From assembly GCA_963720805.1 (NCBI GenBank), contig CAVRGT010000011.1:89623-153622 (forward strand): 64,000 nucleotides of DNA, given 5' to 3'. The position numbers and the translations under genes were made by a program. Shown here one piece after another: positions 8,283 to 16,983 of the stretch (position 1 is its first letter; the number at the start of each line of letters is the position of its first letter). The stretch is from VRUE01 sp963720805 (GTDB lineage Bacteria > Actinomycetota > Thermoleophilia > Solirubrobacterales > 70-9). Below the pieces are notes generated by a model. That model saw nothing but the letters and a program-made list of their open reading frames with translations, was not told where the DNA came from and made no database searches.

Positions 8283-8854
8283 GTCAGCCCCTCCGCCAGC
8301 TCGCCACGAATCTTCTCCAATCCAAGTCGCATCCTCCCCTTGACCGTGCCCAGCGGCACCCCCAGCATGCCGGCGATCTCCGAGTGGCTGAAGCCGCCGA
8401 AGTAGGCCAGCTGGATTACCTTCGACTGCTCGCCGGGCAGCTCGCCGAGCGCCCCGCGCACCTCCTGCGCCGTCTCCCGCCGCAACGCCTCGGAATCGGT
8501 CAGCTCCCCGGACGGCCGCTGCTCGAGGATCGAGTCGTCGTCGAAGTTGAGCTTGGGCGCGCGGCCGGCCTTGCTGCGCAGGAAGTCGATCGCCCGGTTG
8601 CGGACGATGCCGAGCATCCAGGTCCGCACGCTGCCGCGCGCCGCGTCGTAGCGGGCGCCGCTGCGCCAGATCGAGATGAAGGCCTCCTGGGTCACGTCTT
8701 CAGCCGCCCCCCGCTCGCCCACGATCCTGTAGGCGAGCGAGTAGGCGACGCCGCCGTGGCGGTCGTAGAAGACCTCGAAGGCGCTCGGGTTCTTCGCCCC
8801 GATCAGCGGCATCAGCTCCTCATCAGCAAGGCGCTCTGCTTTGCTCGCGCGCAT
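8279..8854 (-). CDS. ECF sigma factor, SigK-like
   Basis: The 191-aa protein has sigma region 2 at about residues 22-90 (FEVFYDRHGGVAYSLAYRIV, then GAAEDVTQEAFISIWR) and region 4 at about 130-185 (LPGEQSKVIQLAYFGGFSHS, then EIAGMLGVPLGTVKGRM). Region 1.1 and region 3 are missing, as in extracytoplasmic-function sigma factors. The partnership with an RskA-type anti-sigma factor points to the ECF19/SigK group, whose members respond to redox or envelope stress. The two ferritin-like genes lie immediately upstream in the same direction and could be targets or co-transcribed genes. The ATG start gives a normal length. Confidence 0.88.
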   Translation of the reverse strand: MRASKAERLADEELMPLIGAKNPSAFEVFYDRHGGVAYSLAYRIVGERGAAEDVTQEAFISIWRSGARYDAARGSVRTWMLGIVRNRAIDFLRSKAGRAPKLNFDDDSILEQRPSGELTDSEALRRETAQEVRGALGELPGEQSKVIQLAYFGGFSHSEIAGMLGVPLGTVKGRMRLGLEKIRGELAEGLT

Positions 8855-8891
8855 CTTCGACTTCTCCTGGGACCGTTTCGGCGGGATTGCG

Positions 8892-9530
8892 CTAGGCGAT
8901 GAAGGGTTCGACCGCCTTCAGCACCTTAGCTTCGGGCAGAGCCGGGTCGAACGCCACGGGTGCCGGTTCTTCTGAGTTCTGCAGCCGGATCGCGGCCGCG
9001 TGACGGGCCTCGACCTGGACGATCGAGCCGGCCGCTTCCAACACTTCCTTGGCCTTGATCTGCGGCGCGGCGCCGTTGTAGGCGCTCACTCCGGTGTCCT
9101 CGAACGTCTGGGCCAACTTGAGGAAGCCGGAGGTGCCGCTGTAGGGGAAGTCGAATTTCGGCTCCGCCACCGGCTTGCCGCCGAGCTTCTTGATCGTTTC
9201 GGTCAGCGCCCCGACGTGTTCTTCCTCGTCGCGCCCGACCAGTTCGATCAGGCTCTTGAGGTCGCCGCTCGCCTTGGCCCGGGTCTTCGCTTCCTTGTAG
9301 AAGGCCGACTCGAGGTACTCGAGCGTGAGGGCGAAATTGAGGATGCCGACGTCGCCGCTTTCGGCCATCGCCAGCGCCCGGCCGACGAAGGGGCCAACCG
9401 CGAGCGCACCGTAGACGGCACCGGCCGCCAGCGCTCCCTTGAGGATCACCTCGCTGCGGGAGATGTCTTCGCTGTCGGTGTCGATATGCACACCGGCGAG
9501 CTCGGGCTGGGCCATGGTCTGGTCGCTCAT
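8892..9530 (-). CDS. Ferritin-like domain protein (Ferritin_2)
   Basis: This 212-aa protein has the four-helix Ferritin_2 domain: GDVGILNFALTLEYLESAFY, then EEEHVGALTETIKKLGG, and the late IVQVEARHAAAIRLQN. Metal-ligand type residues (E in LEYLE, E..H in EEEH, E..H in EARHA) are present. A hydrophobic segment at about residues 30-52 (LKGALAAGAVYGALAVGPFVG) is a signal or membrane anchor. Family members are often exported and linked to desiccation or oxidative stress. The next gene upstream (9559-10227) is a paralogue 28 bp away, so the two form an operon followed by the sigK/rskA pair. Confidence 0.85.
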   Translation of the reverse strand: MSDQTMAQPELAGVHIDTDSEDISRSEVILKGALAAGAVYGALAVGPFVGRALAMAESGDVGILNFALTLEYLESAFYKEAKTRAKASGDLKSLIELVGRDEEEHVGALTETIKKLGGKPVAEPKFDFPYSGTSGFLKLAQTFEDTGVSAYNGAAPQIKAKEVLEAAGSIVQVEARHAAAIRLQNSEEPAPVAFDPALPEAKVLKAVEPFIA

Positions 9531-9558
9531 CTGATTCTCCTTTCGCGCTTTCGCCGGG

Positions 9559-10227
9559 TCAACCGACGATGAATGGTTCGACCGACTTGAGGACTTCGTC
9601 CGCGTCGGCGGGTTTGGCGAACGCCCCGTCAGGGGTGATCGATTCGCCCAGCAGGGTGTTGAGCGCCGCCGCGTGGCGACCCTCGACGCTGTGGATCGAG
9701 AGCGCCGCGGCGAGCACCGAGGCCCCCTTGATGTTGGGCGCCTGGCCGAGGTAGGCGGCGGCGCCGAGGTTCTCCACCGTCGCCGCCAGTTCGAGCACGG
9801 ACTTGGCGTTCTTGAGGGGGAATTCGGTCTTCGGCTTGGGAGCGGGTGTGCCGCCCATCTGCTTGACGAAGCCGGTCAGCGCGGTGACGTGTTCGGCCTC
9901 CTCGCTGCCGAACTTGCGGATCGTCGCCAGGTCGGAGCCCTTGAAGAGCCCGCTCTTGACCACGTCTTCGTAGAAGGCGGTCTCGAGGTACTCGAGCGTC
10001 AGCGCGTAGTTGAGAATGCCGACGTCGCCCTTGCCGAACTGCTCGGTGCCGGTCTTGCCGGCGCCGTTGCTTTCCAGCGCCGTCGTCGTGCTACTGCTGT
10101 CGCTGCCGCAAGCGGCGAGAAATGCCGCCAACGCGGTCGAGCCGCCGGTGACGGCGAGCAGCTTGCGTCGCGACACCGGGTCGCTCGTGACGCGCTCCAG
10201 CGCACTCGGTTTGTTAGCCACAGCCAT
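9559..10227 (-). CDS. Exported ferritin-like lipoprotein (Ferritin_2, Tat signal)
   Basis: The 222-aa protein starts with a twin-arginine type signal (SRRKLLAVTGG) followed by a lipobox AAFLAAC, so it should be exported folded and lipid-anchored at Cys40. A serine/threonine linker leads into the Ferritin_2 domain: GDVGILNYALTLEYLETAFY, SEEAEHVTALTGFVKQMGG and IHSVEGRHAAALNTLL. The metal-ligand pattern matches its paralogue downstream. An AGGAGG box precedes the ATG. Iron or oxidative-stress protection at the cell surface is the likely role, but no enzyme activity can be assigned. Confidence 0.87.
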   Translation of the reverse strand: MAVANKPSALERVTSDPVSRRKLLAVTGGSTALAAFLAACGSDSSSTTTALESNGAGKTGTEQFGKGDVGILNYALTLEYLETAFYEDVVKSGLFKGSDLATIRKFGSEEAEHVTALTGFVKQMGGTPAPKPKTEFPLKNAKSVLELAATVENLGAAAYLGQAPNIKGASVLAAALSIHSVEGRHAAALNTLLGESITPDGAFAKPADADEVLKSVEPFIVG

Positions 10228-10338
10228 GCTTCCTCCTAGGTCGCGAGTGGGTCGTTAACCCCACCTACGGGGAGTGGGCGCAGCTGGATCAGCCGACGCT
10301 GACGGCGGATGAACCGATCGTTGCTGGAGAGCGCCTGT

Positions 10339-11442
10339 TCAGGCGGGCGAGCCGGCGCGGATGCGGTCCAGCGCGCGGGCGATGCGGCCGACGCCCTCGC
10401 CGATCCGCTCGGGCGGCACGCTGGCGAAAGAGAGGCGCAGGCTGTTGGTGCCGCCCTCGATCATGAAGTCGGGGCCGGCGACGAAGGCGACGCCCTCGCT
10501 CTTGGCCTCGGCCAGTAGGGCGCTGGTGTCGGTGCCCTCGGCGAGGTCGAGCCAGAGGAAGTAGCCGCCGCCGGGGACGACGAACTCGGCCTCGGGGATC
10601 TGCTCACCCAATGCCTCGACCAGGGCGTCGCGCCGCGCCTGCAATGCGCCCTTGACGAACTCGATGTTGCGATCGAGCCCGCCCGAGCGGCAGAGCTGCA
10701 GCACCACTGCCTCGGCCAGCATGTTTGGGGAGATGTAGGTCTCGTTGGCCCGCTTGGCGAGCTTGGCGATCTCCGCCGCGGGGCCGGCGAGGTAGCCGAC
10801 CCGCACGCCCGGGCTGACCGTCTTTGAGAAGGAGGAGGCGTGGACGACCTTTTCCGCCTTGTCGATCGCCAGCATCGTCTCCAGCCCCTCGCCCTCGAAG
10901 GGCAGCTCGCGGTAGGGGTCGTCCTCGAAGATCCAGAAGTCGTGCTCGGCGGCTAGCTGCACCAGCCGCACCCGCTTCTCGGCAGAGAGCGTGCAACCGG
11001 CCGGGTTGTGGAAGTTGGGAATGATGTGGGCGAGCTTGATCGGCCCGGCAGCGAGCGCCGCCTCGAATGCCGCCATGTCGAGCCCGTCGTCCTCGAGCGG
11101 GACGGCCACCAGCTCGACCCCGAGCCGCTGCAGCATCAGCAGCGTGCGGTCATAGGTCGGCTGCTCGACCACGACCCGGTCGCCCGGCTCGAGCAGGTGC
11201 TCGAAGAGCATCCAGCCGGCCTCCAGCGAGCCGTTGGCGACCATCACCTGGCCGTTGTCGAGCCCCCCGTGGCGCTGCGCGACCCACTCGCAAAGCCCCG
11301 GATGCCCGATCCCGGTGCCGTAGGAGAGGGCCTTTTCCCAGTCCTCGGCAAGCGCCACAGAGGCCGCGTCCCGCACCGCGTCGCGCGGCAGGATGTCGGC
11401 GCTCGGCGCCCCTCTCGCAAACGAAATCGTCTCGCCGGCCAT
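10339..11442 (-). CDS. PLP-dependent aminotransferase, class I/II (2-aminoadipate-type)
   Basis: The 367-aa fold-type I enzyme lacks the GntR domain of MocR regulators but matches their aminotransferase half. Substrate-side signatures are SYGTGIGHPGL, the NFHNPAGCTLS block (about 143-153), EDDPYREL (174-180) and the PLP lysine K207 in SSFSKTVSPGVRVGY. Related proteins transaminate 2-aminoadipate, aromatic or branched amino acids. No pathway partner sits beside it. It lies downstream of the M48 protease gene with a strong hairpin between them, so it is probably transcribed separately. Confidence 0.85.
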   Translation of the reverse strand: MAGETISFARGAPSADILPRDAVRDAASVALAEDWEKALSYGTGIGHPGLCEWVAQRHGGLDNGQVMVANGSLEAGWMLFEHLLEPGDRVVVEQPTYDRTLLMLQRLGVELVAVPLEDDGLDMAAFEAALAAGPIKLAHIIPNFHNPAGCTLSAEKRVRLVQLAAEHDFWIFEDDPYRELPFEGEGLETMLAIDKAEKVVHASSFSKTVSPGVRVGYLAGPAAEIAKLAKRANETYISPNMLAEAVVLQLCRSGGLDRNIEFVKGALQARRDALVEALGEQIPEAEFVVPGGGYFLWLDLAEGTDTSALLAEAKSEGVAFVAGPDFMIEGGTNSLRLSFASVPPERIGEGVGRIARALDRIRAGSPA

Positions 11443-11495
11443 GTGAAGGCGAGCCTAGCAACGCACCGCCATCTCCGACGACGAGCCCCCCAAGT

Positions 11496-11548
11496 CCGTA
11501 CCGGTGCGCCTTATGCACCTCCGGCGTGCATAAGGCGCACCGGTACGG
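11496..11548. repeat. Perfect inverted repeat, family A
   Basis: Positions 11496-11518 and 11526-11548 form a perfect 23-bp stem with a 7-nt loop (CTCCGGC). The inner arm is CCGGTGCGCCTTATGCAC. Two degenerate relatives lie at 21.63-21.75 kb. It sits 10 bp before the M48 stop and 54 bp before the aminotransferase start, as a terminator of the M48 gene would. There is no T-tract. Confidence 0.85.
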
Positions 11549-11557
11549 CGGCGGCGC

Positions 11558-12775
11558 TCAGGGCCGGTGGGCACGTTCCCAGGCGTAGGTCATCTCGATC
11601 CGCTGCATGATCGTCGGGTGGCTGCCGTAGAGGAGCGCGGTCCAGGCGGGTGGATCGGGGGAGCCGTGGCTCGTCGTGCTGAGCCGGCGGAACATCGCGC
11701 GGGCGACCGCCGGTTCGTGGGTCGCTTCCATCGACGACCAGTCGGCTGAGGCCTCGGCCCGGCGGGTGACGAGGTTGAACATCGGCGTCGCCAGCAGTTG
11801 CAGCGCGACCAGAACCAGCAGCGCGACGGGCACCGCCTCGGGGCGGGCCATGCCGCCGCGGCGGCGGGTGAAAAGCTCGACCAGACCCGCTGCCGGAATC
11901 AGGAAGAGCGCCAGCCAACCGGCCTGCTTGAGCGGATCGTCGTGCGCGACGTGGGCTATCTCGTGACCGAGCACCGCGCGGACCTCGGCCCGGCTGAAGT
12001 CGCCGTTCAGCAGCGTGTTCCAGAGGATCACGGTCCGGGTCGGGCCGAGGCCGGTCGCCTCGGCGTTGGGCGCGGTGGTGAAGCGATGGACGTCCTCGAC
12101 GGCGAACCGGGTTCCCTGCACCCCCTCGACGCGCTCGAGCGCCTGGGCTTCGGCGAGCTGCGGGTTGCGCAGGTCCGAGGTGTCGGGAACCAGGTAGGGG
12201 CCGGCGAGGGTGAAGAGCAGCGCCAAGCCGACGAAGACCGGCACCGCGGCGACCCACCACCAGTGCCGCAGCGGCCCCGCCAGGCCCATCGCGATCGCCA
12301 GCCCCGCGGCAACGAAGAGAAAGGTGCCGCCAAGCCCGAGGAAGCTCTCGAGCGCCCATTCGAGGTAGCCCTGGTGGGAGACCCCGTGGTCGCGCTGCCA
12401 CCACACCGCGGCCAGGCCAAAGGGGAGCTCGGCCAGCCAGACAACGGCGAAGCCGAGCATGCCGAGCAGCATCCCGGTGCCGATCCGGCCCGCCGCAGAC
12501 TCGCGCATCAGCCGCACTCCGCGACGCGCGTAGACCGCGAGCACGACCAGCAGCGTCAGCGACGCGAGCAGGCCGTCGATGACGAGGAAGCGTTCGTAGG
12601 AGGAGCTGCGCTCGAGGAACGAGTCGCTGAAGAAACGGTGTGGCGAGAAGGACGGTCCATGGGGCACCGAGGCGGTGGAGTGCCAGAGCGCGTAGGCCGC
12701 CCAGAGCCAGAGTCCGGCGCCCACCAGCAGGGCCAGCGTCGAGGGACGGGCGAGGCGGGAGGCCAGCCGCCTCAA
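11558..12775 (-). CDS. M48 family membrane metalloprotease (Ste24/CAAX-like)
   Basis: The 405-aa protein has several membrane segments (about residues 14-32, 65-82, 99-124, 145-165, 172-192) followed by the zinc site HEIAHVAHDD (271-280). More hydrophobic helices follow, then the downstream region ADWSSMEAT that supplies the third ligand and the SHPTIMQRIEM tail typical of Ste24/CAAX prenyl protease 1 relatives. Such enzymes clear damaged or misfolded membrane proteins in bacteria. The start overlaps the stop of the DUF4389 gene by 4 nt, so the two are translated together. Confidence 0.87.
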   Translation of the reverse strand: MRRLASRLARPSTLALLVGAGLWLWAAYALWHSTASVPHGPSFSPHRFFSDSFLERSSSYERFLVIDGLLASLTLLVVLAVYARRGVRLMRESAAGRIGTGMLLGMLGFAVVWLAELPFGLAAVWWQRDHGVSHQGYLEWALESFLGLGGTFLFVAAGLAIAMGLAGPLRHWWWVAAVPVFVGLALLFTLAGPYLVPDTSDLRNPQLAEAQALERVEGVQGTRFAVEDVHRFTTAPNAEATGLGPTRTVILWNTLLNGDFSRAEVRAVLGHEIAHVAHDDPLKQAGWLALFLIPAAGLVELFTRRRGGMARPEAVPVALLVLVALQLLATPMFNLVTRRAEASADWSSMEATHEPAVARAMFRRLSTTSHGSPDPPAWTALLYGSHPTIMQRIEMTYAWERAHRP

Positions 12776-14052
12776 GCGCCTCGTGGCGGGACTGCGATGT
12801 TTGTTGGGTCGGCGGTCAGCGGCGGAGGCGCTACGTTGGGGCCGCTGTAGGGATAGGTGCCGCTGACCAGGAAGAGGTAGCCGTTGATCTGAGCCCCGTA
12901 GCGAAGGGCCAAGGCGCCGGCATTGCGCAAGCCGAGCGGCATCGCGCCGATGAACAACGAGGCGAACCAGCCGAGGAAGGCAACGGCGGCGAGGAGAGTC
13001 CCGTAAGCGGCGCCAAGCAGCAGTGCCGGCAACGCCAAGACGAGCCGAAAGGCCACCTGCCAGCGGTTCTGCTGAGCGCGTTCGGCGATTCGGAGTTCGA
13101 TCGGATAGCTGCCGCGCTCGCCGGTAAAGCCCGGGAACGGGTTGCCGACCAGGTACACGAAGGCCCCCACGTGCAGCTGGTAGCGCATGTAGGAGGCAAG
13201 GAAGCGGTGTAGTCCCGCCGGTGAGGTGCCGGTGAAGAGGGTCGCGAACCAGTTGCCGATTGCGGCAAAGAAGGCGACGATGCCCCAGAGTGCAAGCCAG
13301 ATCAGATGCGGGATCGCGAGCAGCAGGCGGAAGAAGACAGTGAGCCGGTTGCGCCGCAAATCGTCGCTTGATTCGAGCCGGATTGGGTCATCCCGAGCGG
13401 GCAGCGGGCCGATCGCGGTGAGCGGATCGCTGGAGGGATAGCGATCGGTCAGCAGCGCCATGTAGGCCCAAGCCTGCGCCGCGTAGGACAGGCCGTAAGC
13501 GATCAGGTCACGCAGGCCACGCGGCATGCGCGCGCGGGCGAGGGCGAAGAACCAGCCGAGGAAGGCAGCGGCGACGAGCAGTCCGAGGCGGCCGGTTTCG
13601 GCTTCTGAGGGCCCACTGAAGCCGCCCCCGGTGCCGAAGAAGGCAGCCAGGAGGATGAGAGCGGGGACAGCGAGCACGAGGCGGAAGCCAACCTTCCAGC
13701 GGTTCTGCCGGACCGGCGGGTCGATCTCGACGTCGATCGGATACCCCGGCCTGCCGCCGAAGCCGGGCATGGGCTCGGCGGCCAGGTAGAGGTAGGCGTA
13801 GGTGTGAACGGCGAAACGGACGAAGCGAGCGAGGAACCCGTGCAGCGAGCGCGGCGAAATCCCCTGGAAGAGCGTGGCGAACCAGTTCGCGATGACGACA
13901 AAGAACGCGGCGATGCCCCAGAGCGTCAGCCAGAGGATGAACGGAATCGCGAACCAGAGGCGGAAGAAGACGCTGCCCCGCCCGCGCCGTAGATCGTCGG
14001 AGACGACAAGCCGCACCGGCCGCGTCTCGGCACCGTCAATCTCCAACTCCAT
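12772..14052 (-). CDS. DUF4389 membrane protein, duplicated
   Basis: The 426-aa polytopic protein contains two copies of a DUF4389 unit. Copy one begins RLVVSDDLRRGRGSVFFRLW and copy two RLESSDDLRRNRLTVFFRLL. Each continues with a helix, IxNWFATLF, an RFVRF/YMRYQ amphipathic stretch, PGF, YPIxxxI and QNRWKVGFRLVLAVPAL-like elements. The function of DUF4389 is unknown. The internal duplication suggests a pseudo-symmetric membrane fold. It is the first gene of a two-gene unit with the M48 protease; a joint role in membrane maintenance is only an inference. Confidence 0.8.
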   Translation of the reverse strand: MELEIDGAETRPVRLVVSDDLRRGRGSVFFRLWFAIPFILWLTLWGIAAFFVVIANWFATLFQGISPRSLHGFLARFVRFAVHTYAYLYLAAEPMPGFGGRPGYPIDVEIDPPVRQNRWKVGFRLVLAVPALILLAAFFGTGGGFSGPSEAETGRLGLLVAAAFLGWFFALARARMPRGLRDLIAYGLSYAAQAWAYMALLTDRYPSSDPLTAIGPLPARDDPIRLESSDDLRRNRLTVFFRLLLAIPHLIWLALWGIVAFFAAIGNWFATLFTGTSPAGLHRFLASYMRYQLHVGAFVYLVGNPFPGFTGERGSYPIELRIAERAQQNRWQVAFRLVLALPALLLGAAYGTLLAAVAFLGWFASLFIGAMPLGLRNAGALALRYGAQINGYLFLVSGTYPYSGPNVAPPPLTADPTNIAVPPRGA

Positions 14053-14082
14053 GCCGGAGTTGGTAGCCGAAGCCCCGGACGA

Positions 14083-14958
14083 CTAAAGGCCGCGCAGGAC
14101 TTCGACGGCGATCTTGGCCGTCTCGGTCGGGCTTTCGCCGACCCGCACGCCCTTCGCTTCGAGCGCGTCCTTCTTCGCCTGGGCGGTGCCAGAGGAGCCG
14201 GAGATGATCGCCCCGGCGTGGCCCATCTGCTTGCCGGGCGGGGCGGTGAAGCCGGCGATGTAGGCGACGACCGGCTTGGAGATCTCGGCGGCGATGAACT
14301 CGGCGGCGCGCTCCTCCGCGTCACCGCCGATCTCGCCGACCATCACGATCAGCTCGGTCTCGGGGTCGGCCTCATACAGCGTCAGGATGTCGATGAAGTC
14401 CGAGCCGATGATCGGGTCGCCGCCGATGCCGACGATCGAGGAGTTGCCCTCGCCCGCCTGCTTCAACTCGTTGCCGATCTGGTAGGTCAGCGTGCCCGAC
14501 TTGGAGACGACGCCGATCTTGCCCGGGTCGAAGAACTGGGCAGGGATGATGCCGACGTTGGCCTTGCCCGGCGAGAGCGCGCCGGGGCAGTTGGGGCCGA
14601 GCAACCGCACCCCGGCCTCCTTGGCCTTCCAGTAGGTATTGAGCATGTCGAGCACCGGAATGCCCTCGGTGATCGCGATCACCGTCTCGACCCCGGACTC
14701 GATCGCCTCGTCGATTGCCGGCGCGGCGAAGCGAGCCGGCACGAAGATCATCGAGGTGTTGGCGCCAGCCTGCTCGACCGATTCCTTGATCGTGTCGAAA
14801 ACCGGCACGCCCTCGACGTCCTGGCCACCCTTGCCGGGCGTCACCCCGGCCACCAGATCGGTGCCGTAGGCCTTGTTGCGCAGGCCGTGGAAGGAGCCCT
14901 CGCGGCCGGTCAGGCCGGAGACGACCAGCTTGGTCCCCTTGTCGATGATGATCGACAT
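14083..14958 (-). CDS. sucD: Succinyl-CoA synthetase alpha subunit
   Basis: The 291-aa subunit binds CoA and carries the phosphorylated histidine. It shows the CoA-binding N-domain (VSGLTGREGSFH), GPNCPGALSPGKANVGI, the strand SKSGTLTYQIG, and the active-site H247 in KQMGHAGAIISGSSGTA. With SucC it interconverts succinyl-CoA and succinate with ATP or GTP formation in the TCA cycle. The start overlaps the sucC stop by 1 nt (TGATG). Confidence 0.96.
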   Translation of the reverse strand: MSIIIDKGTKLVVSGLTGREGSFHGLRNKAYGTDLVAGVTPGKGGQDVEGVPVFDTIKESVEQAGANTSMIFVPARFAAPAIDEAIESGVETVIAITEGIPVLDMLNTYWKAKEAGVRLLGPNCPGALSPGKANVGIIPAQFFDPGKIGVVSKSGTLTYQIGNELKQAGEGNSSIVGIGGDPIIGSDFIDILTLYEADPETELIVMVGEIGGDAEERAAEFIAAEISKPVVAYIAGFTAPPGKQMGHAGAIISGSSGTAQAKKDALEAKGVRVGESPTETAKIAVEVLRGL

Positions 14959-16121
14959 CAGCCGTTGCTCCCGGCGAGCTCGACCACGCGACGGGCGGCG
15001 CCCAGCATCGTCGTCTCCTGGTTCAGGTTGGGCAGGTCGGCCTCGGCGAGGATCTTCAGGCCCTCCTCGGAGTTGGTGCCGTCGAGGCGCACGACCAGCG
15101 GCAGCTTCAGCTCCAGCTGCTGGGAGGCGGTGACGATGCCCTTGGCGATCTCGTCGCAGCGGGTGATGCCGCCGAAGATGTTGAAGAGGATCGCCGTGAC
15201 CTTCTCGTCGGAGGTGATCACGGTCAGCGCATCGACGATCGCCTCGGCCTTGGAGCCGCCGCCGGCGTCGAGGAAGTTGGCCGGGGCGCCACCCGCTTGG
15301 GCGACGACGTCCAGCGTCGACATGCAGAGCCCAGCGCCGTTGGCGAGGATGCCGACGTTGCCGTCGAGCTTGACGTAGGTGAGGCCCTTCTCCTTCGCCA
15401 TCGCCTCCTGCGGGTCCTCGGCGGTGTCGGCGATCTCGGCCAGGTCCTGGTGGCGGAAGAGCGCGTTGCCGTCGATCGTCACCTTGGCGTCAAGCGCGAC
15501 GACCTCGCGGTCGTTGGTGACGATCAGCGGGTTGACCTCGATCAGGCCGGCGTCCTCGGAGCTCGCCACCTCGGCCAGCTTGACCAGCACCTCGGCGGCC
15601 TGGTCGCGGATGTCCTCATCGAGCCCGGCGGCGTCGATGATCTCCCCCGCCGCGGCCGCATCGAAGGGCTTGGTCGGGTCGATGTGGACCTTGACCAGGG
15701 CATCGGGGTCCTCGGCGGCGACCGCCTCAATGTCCATGCCGCCCTTGGCGGAAACCATCGCCAGCAGCTTCTTCTCGCCGCGGTCGAGGATCACCGAGAC
15801 GTAGTACTCGGAGGCGATGTCGGAGCCGCCCTCGATCCAGACTTGGTCGACGCGGAAGGGACCCTCGCCGTGCGGGCCGATGATGTCCATGCCGAGGATC
15901 GCGTCGGCGTAGGCGCGCGCCTCCTCGGCGTCCTTGGCGATCTTGATCCCGCCCGCCTTGCCGCGACCGCCGATCAGCACCTGCGCCTTGATCGCGCAGG
16001 GGAAGCCGATCCGCTCCGCCGCGGCGACGGCGTCATCGACGTTGGCAGCGACCTCGCCGCTCGGCACGGCGACGCCGTGCTTGGCGAAAAGCTGCTTGCC
16101 CTGGTACTCGAGGAGGTCCAT
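14958..16121 (-). CDS. sucC: Succinyl-CoA synthetase beta subunit
   Basis: The 387-aa subunit begins with the diagnostic MDLLEYQGKQLFAKHGVAVP and has the ATP-grasp domain (INPLIVTNDREVVALDAKV-like segment around 200) and the C-terminal ligase domain with NGAGLCMSTLDVV, FLDAGGG, and NIFGGITRCDEIAKGI. It supplies nucleotide and succinate binding for the SucCD enzyme. The gene is upstream of sucD and translationally coupled to it. Its start region is divergent from the HAD gene at 16223. Confidence 0.96.
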   Translation of the reverse strand: MDLLEYQGKQLFAKHGVAVPSGEVAANVDDAVAAAERIGFPCAIKAQVLIGGRGKAGGIKIAKDAEEARAYADAILGMDIIGPHGEGPFRVDQVWIEGGSDIASEYYVSVILDRGEKKLLAMVSAKGGMDIEAVAAEDPDALVKVHIDPTKPFDAAAAGEIIDAAGLDEDIRDQAAEVLVKLAEVASSEDAGLIEVNPLIVTNDREVVALDAKVTIDGNALFRHQDLAEIADTAEDPQEAMAKEKGLTYVKLDGNVGILANGAGLCMSTLDVVAQAGGAPANFLDAGGGSKAEAIVDALTVITSDEKVTAILFNIFGGITRCDEIAKGIVTASQQLELKLPLVVRLDGTNSEEGLKILAEADLPNLNQETTMLGAARRVVELAGSNG

Positions 16122-16222
16122 TGGAGGAGACGCGCCAGCCTGGCGCGGGGCGGCAGCCTATCCAAGATTTCAGGTGGCGCGCCGCCCGCCTCGCGGGCTG
16201 CTGCCATAATGCGCCGCCGCCG

Positions 16223-16906
16223 ATGCCTCTCCCCAGTCTCAAAACCGTCAAATGGGTAACCACCGACTGTTACGGCACCCTGATCGATTGGGAGAAAGGC
16301 ATCATCGACGCCTGCAAGAAAGAGGCGCAGAAAGACGGCTTCAGCTTTGAAGAGGAACCCTTCCTCGCCCGCTTCATGGAGGTCCAGGCCGAAATCATGG
16401 CGGGCTCCTACGAGCTCTATGCCGAGGTGCTGCGCCGCACGATCGTCAAGGTCGCCGGCGAGCTGGGCTGGGAGATCGAGCCCTCGCGGGCACAGTTCCT
16501 GCCCAACAGCGTCGCCTACTGGCTGCCCTTCCGCGAGTCCAACGCGGCGATGGACCGGCTCAGAAAACGCTACGAGATCGGCATCGTCTCCAACATCGAC
16601 GACAAACTGCTCGGCATCTCCCGCCGCCACCTGCGCACCGAACTCGACCTCGTGGTCACCGCGCAGCAGGTGCGCAGCTACAAGCCGGACCCCGTCCACT
16701 TCAAAGAGGCGGCACGGCGGATCGGCGGCAAGAAAGGCTGGCTGCACATCGGTTGCAACTACACAAACGATGTCGCGCCACTGCTGAAAATGAACGTGCC
16801 GGTGATCTGGGTCAACCGCCACGGCGAGAAACTCGAAGGCCGCAAGGCGCCAAGCGCCACCGTCAAGACCTTCCGCGACGCCGCCAAAAAGCTCGGCGCG
16901 TCCTGA
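16223..16906 (+). CDS. HAD type II haloacid dehalogenase-like protein
   Basis: The frame extends upstream to 16121, but ATG 16223 (MPLPSLKTVKWVTTDCYGTL) gives the family N-terminus. Motif I is TDCYGTLIDWE; the nucleophile is the aspartate of TDCYGT. Motif II is SNIDD (VSNID), motif III the lysine in YKPDPVHF, and motif IV is IGCNYTNDV, where family members have GDSxxND. The helical cap between motifs I and II is of the haloacid dehalogenase type. Substrate unknown: 2-haloacids or phosphomonoesters are both possible. Confidence 0.82.
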   Translation: MPLPSLKTVKWVTTDCYGTLIDWEKGIIDACKKEAQKDGFSFEEEPFLARFMEVQAEIMAGSYELYAEVLRRTIVKVAGELGWEIEPSRAQFLPNSVAYWLPFRESNAAMDRLRKRYEIGIVSNIDDKLLGISRRHLRTELDLVVTAQQVRSYKPDPVHFKEAARRIGGKKGWLHIGCNYTNDVAPLLKMNVPVIWVNRHGEKLEGRKAPSATVKTFRDAAKKLGAS

Positions 16907-16983
16907 GCGATCTCTAGCGTTTCGCAACTTCAGCCCGCGTAGCTGTTTCGACCAGGTAGGTCGCCTGCGCGACGGCAATCTCC